Shown here: one piece after another, positions 7,523-9,072 of the stretch
Position numbering within the stretch: the stretch's first letter is position 1
Layout of the letters: each line of letters starts with the position of its first letter
NCBI GenBank assembly: GCA_017545365.1
Contig: JAFWOP010000113.1
Location: 1 to 9,072 of the forward strand
Direction of reading: 5' to 3'
Length of the DNA stretch: 9,072 nt
Source: Bacteroidales bacterium
GTDB lineage: Bacteria > Bacteroidota > Bacteroidia > Bacteroidales > P3
The notes under the pieces: generated by a model
What the model saw: only the letters and a program-made list of their open reading frames with translations
Databases searched by the model: none
Told to the model about the DNA's origin: nothing
Position numbers and translations under genes: made by a program

Positions 7523-7539
7523 TTATCGCATAGCGATAA
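7523..7539. repeat. Short palindrome between the GNAT gene and argG
   Basis: TTATCGC (7523-7529) is the exact inverted complement of GCGATAA (7533-7539), with ATA between. On the coding strand it is preceded by heptamer-like units (TTAAGGA, TTAAGAG, TTTCAAG) that begin in the GNAT stop codon. No T-run follows, so an intrinsic terminator is unlikely. It could be a small mRNA hairpin inside the operon or a dispersed intergenic repeat. Confidence 0.6.
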
Positions 7540-7556
7540 CTTGAAACTCTTAATCC

Positions 7557-8171
7557 TTAATTCTCTTCAAGCTCCTGAAGATGCCTGATGCGCGACAGGA
7601 CCTCTTCGGGAAGCTTTGCTGGAAGGTGTTCCGTAGGATCATAGAGCATAGCAGTGCAAATGCAGTATTTTCGCCCTGTGCGATGAAGTACGTCCACGTT
7701 GCAGCATCCCTCACAGCCTTTCCAGAAGGATTCGTCGTCGGTCAGGTCGGCGAAGGTTACTGGCTGATAGCCCAGTGCTGTGTTCATGGCCATTACAGCT
7801 GCACCGCTCGTCAGGGAGAAAATCTTGGCGTGGGGCCAGCGGGTACGGGCCAGCGTGAAAGTGACGTCCTTGATGCGCTTGGCGATGTGCATGCCACGAA
7901 AGTCAGGGTGGACAATGAGGCCAGAAGTGGTGACATATTGCTGGTTCTCCCATGTCTCGATGTAACTAAAGCCTGCAAACCGCCCATCCTTTGTCAGAGC
8001 AATCACGGCTTTGGCTTCCATCATTTTCTTGGTCAGATACTCGTGGGTACGCTTGGCAATACCTGTGCCTCGCACTTTTGCAGCTTCGGCAATAGTGTCC
8101 AAAATGGTGTCGACGTATTTCTCATGCTCCGGCCCTGCAACTAATACGTCAATTTCTGTTTCTTGTTCCAT
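7557..8171 (-). CDS. GNAT-family acyltransferase, probable first enzyme of arginine synthesis
   Basis: This 204-residue GNAT protein starts at ATG 8169-8171 (MEQETEIDVLVAG); a TTG at 8186 in the same frame is less likely. Strands and helices before the core lie at 52-85. The acyl-CoA loop is GLIVHPDFRGMHIAKRI (84-100), a diverged Q/R-x-x-G-x-G/A motif A, followed by the MAMNTALGYQPV (127-138) motif B region. The C-terminal part is unusual for GNATs: FWKGCEGCCNVD and RKYCICTAMLYDP bring together C153, C156, C157, C170 and C172. It lies 25 bp after argR and before argG. In Bacteroides thetaiotaomicron I recall a GNAT gene at this place being assigned as N-acetyl/N-succinylglutamate synthase from mutant fitness data, and no classical argA or argJ is visible here. 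Glutamate acylation is therefore the best guess; the acyl donor is open. Confidence 0.8.
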   Translation of the reverse strand: MEQETEIDVLVAGPEHEKYVDTILDTIAEAAKVRGTGIAKRTHEYLTKKMMEAKAVIALTKDGRFAGFSYIETWENQQYVTTSGLIVHPDFRGMHIAKRIKDVTFTLARTRWPHAKIFSLTSGAAVMAMNTALGYQPVTFADLTDDESFWKGCEGCCNVDVLHRTGRKYCICTAMLYDPTEHLPAKLPEEVLSRIRHLQELEEN

Positions 8172-8179
8172 GATAATTA

Positions 8180-8207
8180 TATTCAATCATCTTTATTCAA
8201 CGTTCAA
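8180..8207 (-). repeat. Heptamer-phased repeat across the end of argR
   Basis: Read on the minus strand, four consecutive heptamers run TTGAACG, TTGAATA, AAGATGA, TTGAATA. The first overlaps the last codons and stop of argR (..NIER, TGA at 8197-8199), and the rest fill the gap before the GNAT start. It may also contribute A/T-rich half ARG-box-like sequence (TTGAATATAATTA). Confidence 0.5.
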
Positions 8208-8673
8208 TATTCATCACCTGCCCGATGGCCTTAGTCACTTCGGCATGACTGACTCCTTCACGGATGACTATGAAAATAGTGTCGTCACCGGCTATTGATC
8301 CAATAATCTGAGGTATGTCACTCGAATCAATGTTCCATGCAATGGCACTGGCATATCCGGGCTTTGTCTTGATAACACCCATGTTGCCTGAGAAGTTTAT
8401 ACTTAGAAACCCCGTTTCCGTCAACATCTCCCGAATGTGTCCTGGTGTGCTTACACGCTTGTACATCGTTTCGTTGGGCAGTACGTACACGTAGTTGCCT
8501 CGTAGCGTAGCAGCTTTGGCCACCTTCAATTGCTTTAAATCTCGGCTTAGTGTAGCTTGTGTCAGTCTGAAACCCTCATTCAGGAGTGCATTCAGAAGTT
8601 CTTCTTGACTACCCAACTCACGGCTTGAAATGATCATCCGCAATGCCTCTAAACGGCTATTTTTGGTCTTCAT
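8197..8673 (-). CDS. argR: Arginine repressor ArgR
   Basis: ArgR is a hexameric, arginine-dependent transcription regulator of arginine synthesis and breakdown genes. The 158-residue length is typical. The N-terminal winged-helix domain (1-65) contains SQEELLNALLNEGF and the recognition helix TQATLSRDLKQLKVAK (38-53), with the conserved Ser-Arg pair at 43-44. The C-terminal oligomerisation and arginine-binding domain ends with IIGSIAGDDTIFIV (123-136), where GDDT supplies the aspartates that contact arginine. The start ATG (8671-8673) sits just downstream of a well-formed promoter and partly under an ARG-box-like operator, so autorepression of the whole cluster is likely. It is first in the operon, followed after 25 bp by the GNAT gene, and is divergent from the presumed rRNA operon. 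Confidence 0.95.
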   Translation of the reverse strand: MKTKNSRLEALRMIISSRELGSQEELLNALLNEGFRLTQATLSRDLKQLKVAKAATLRGNYVYVLPNETMYKRVSTPGHIREMLTETGFLSINFSGNMGVIKTKPGYASAIAWNIDSSDIPQIIGSIAGDDTIFIVIREGVSHAEVTKAIGQVMNIER

Positions 8674-8690
8674 GAGAATATTTATTCATA
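8673..8690 (-). promoter_or_regulatory. ARG-box-like operator at the argR start
   Basis: On the minus strand this reads TATGAATAAATATTCTCA. Against the enterobacterial/Bacillus ARG box wNTGAATwwwwATTCANw there is one mismatch (T for A at position 16). It touches the A of the argR start codon and lies just after the predicted transcription start, where bound repressor would block the polymerase. Use of the same box by this organism's ArgR is inferred. Confidence 0.65.
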
Positions 8691-8699
8691 ATTCGCCTG

Positions 8700-8731
8700 C
8701 AAAATTACCATATTTTTTGTATATAGCCAAA
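8700..8731 (-). promoter_or_regulatory. Promoter of the argR-GNAT-argG-argC operon
   Basis: On the minus strand a -33 box TTTG (8728-8731) and a -7 box TAATTTTG (8700-8707, matching TAnnTTTG) are separated by 20 bp, the standard Bacteroidetes sigma-ABfr arrangement. The start would fall near 8693, giving a leader of about 20 bases. No ribosome-binding purine run is evident, as is usual in Bacteroidetes. Confidence 0.75.
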
Positions 8732-8919
8732 TTTTTATGCAAAAAAGTGCAAGGCATCTGAAGGGCTCTTGCTGCGGATGAAGATGAGCACCCACTTGTT
8801 TTTTACTTGATATTTAATAGCTCTTATATATATTATAAAAGGTGTATTTGTAATGTTAATTGATAAGAATCAAGAGTTTTAGAAAAAATGCATTTGAAAC
8901 AAAAATATTTCCGAAAATA
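8732..8919. other. A/T-rich intergenic region between divergent argR and rRNA promoters
   Basis: No gene is supported here. The sequence turns strongly A/T-rich from about 8797 to 8919 (runs such as TTATATATATTATAAAA), which could act as an UP-like element for the + strand promoter. TGCA-AAAAAG-TGCA at 8738-8751 is a small inverted repeat. A direct repeat, AAAATATTT, occurs at 8902-8910 and 8914-8922, abutting the -33 box. Confidence 0.5.
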
Positions 8920-8951
8920 TTTGGATGTAACTGGAAAAAGCAGTACCTTTG
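8920..8951 (+). promoter_or_regulatory. Strong Bacteroidetes-type promoter, probably of an rRNA operon
   Basis: A -33 box TTTG (8920-8923) and a -7 box TACCTTTG (8944-8951) are 20 bp apart, an exact match to the TTTG / TAnnTTTG consensus. The bases that follow, GCATCCGCTTTCGCTC, are of the kind seen at rRNA operon starts in Bacteroides and Prevotella. The A/T-rich upstream region fits a highly expressed promoter. Confidence 0.8.
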
Positions 8952-8957
8952 CATCCG

Positions 8958-9072
8958 CTTTCGCTCAGAATCGGGCGTTAGGCGATTTAGGAAAGAGTTC
9001 TTTGAGTTGTTTTCATAACAGACAGAGTAGTACAAGAAGCACGGCGTCATATATATGTCGCCGAGGTAAGCG
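8958..9072 (+). other. Probable rRNA operon 5' leader; 16S gene lies beyond the window
   Basis: No open reading frame fits. The leader has an AGTTCTTTGA stretch (8996-9005) that resembles the boxA antitermination element before Bacteroidales 16S genes, then ACAGACAGAGTAGTACAAG (9018-9036), a run I recall from rRNA leaders in this order. A hairpin follows at 9042-9063 and then GAGGTAAGCG. The conserved 16S start (GAGTTTGATC) is not reached, so the call rests on the leader only. Confidence 0.7.
9042..9063 (+). repeat. Leader hairpin
   Basis: CGGCG (9042-9046) pairs with CGCCG (9059-9063). After a single T-T mismatch, CAT (9048-9050) pairs with ATG (9055-9057) around a short TA-rich loop. It may be a processing or antitermination structure in the rRNA leader. 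Confidence 0.55.

Noticed and set aside
8172..8186. TTG start for the GNAT gene, five codons upstream
   Set aside because: An ATG at 8171 is available, and the extra codons come from the heptamer-like intergenic repeat.
8856..9050. 64-residue minus-strand frame upstream of argR
   Set aside because: It runs antisense through the rRNA-type promoter and leader and has no recognisable feature.

Overview
The window looks like chromosomal DNA from a Bacteroidales bacterium, most likely Prevotella or a close relative. Three things point there. Both readable promoters have the Bacteroidetes form TTTG-N20-TAnnTTTG. The arginine genes run in the order argR / GNAT acyltransferase / argG / argC, as I recall from Bacteroides and Prevotella. 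The two secreted proteins end in the Y-[S/D]-L-x-G-R-[R/K] ... G-[L/I]-Y-I-x-x-G-K-K tail common in this group. The genus is inferred from style, not from a search.

Layout, left to right. Positions 2-2884 (+) hold the 3' part of a very large, C-rich gene for a modular surface protein: a bacterial-repeat-like region, a GLUG-type region, a beta-helix-like stretch, a C-terminal 'WNTLCLPF' module and a sorting-like tail. Positions 2885-3212 are a convergent gap with a strong hairpin, a G-rich tract and a relic of an M6-type metalloprotease (HEFSHCLGLPDIY, minus strand). Positions 3213-5231 (-) encode a secreted BspA-like leucine-rich-repeat protein with an internal 489-bp duplication. From 5298 to 8673 (-) come argC, argG, the GNAT gene and argR, in transcription order argR > GNAT > argG > argC. 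Positions 8674-9072 are a divergent control region: the argR promoter with an ARG-box-like operator on one side, and on the + strand a strong promoter and leader that look like the start of an rRNA operon whose 16S gene lies beyond the window.

How the genes work together. ArgR senses arginine and probably represses its own operon through the box overlapping its start codon. The GNAT protein probably acylates glutamate (acetyl or succinyl) in the first step. ArgC reduces the acyl-glutamyl phosphate and ArgG makes argininosuccinate. argB, argD, argF-type and argH genes are not in the window. The usual downstream partner argD is absent after argC, where surface-protein genes and protease debris lie instead, so this is probably a rearrangement junction.

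I see no CRISPR array, transposase, phage gene or defence system, and I do not claim a new system. The most unusual signals are heptamer-phased low-complexity repeats at several gene boundaries, the M6 relic, the ARG box placed at the transcription start, and a cysteine cluster in the GNAT protein.
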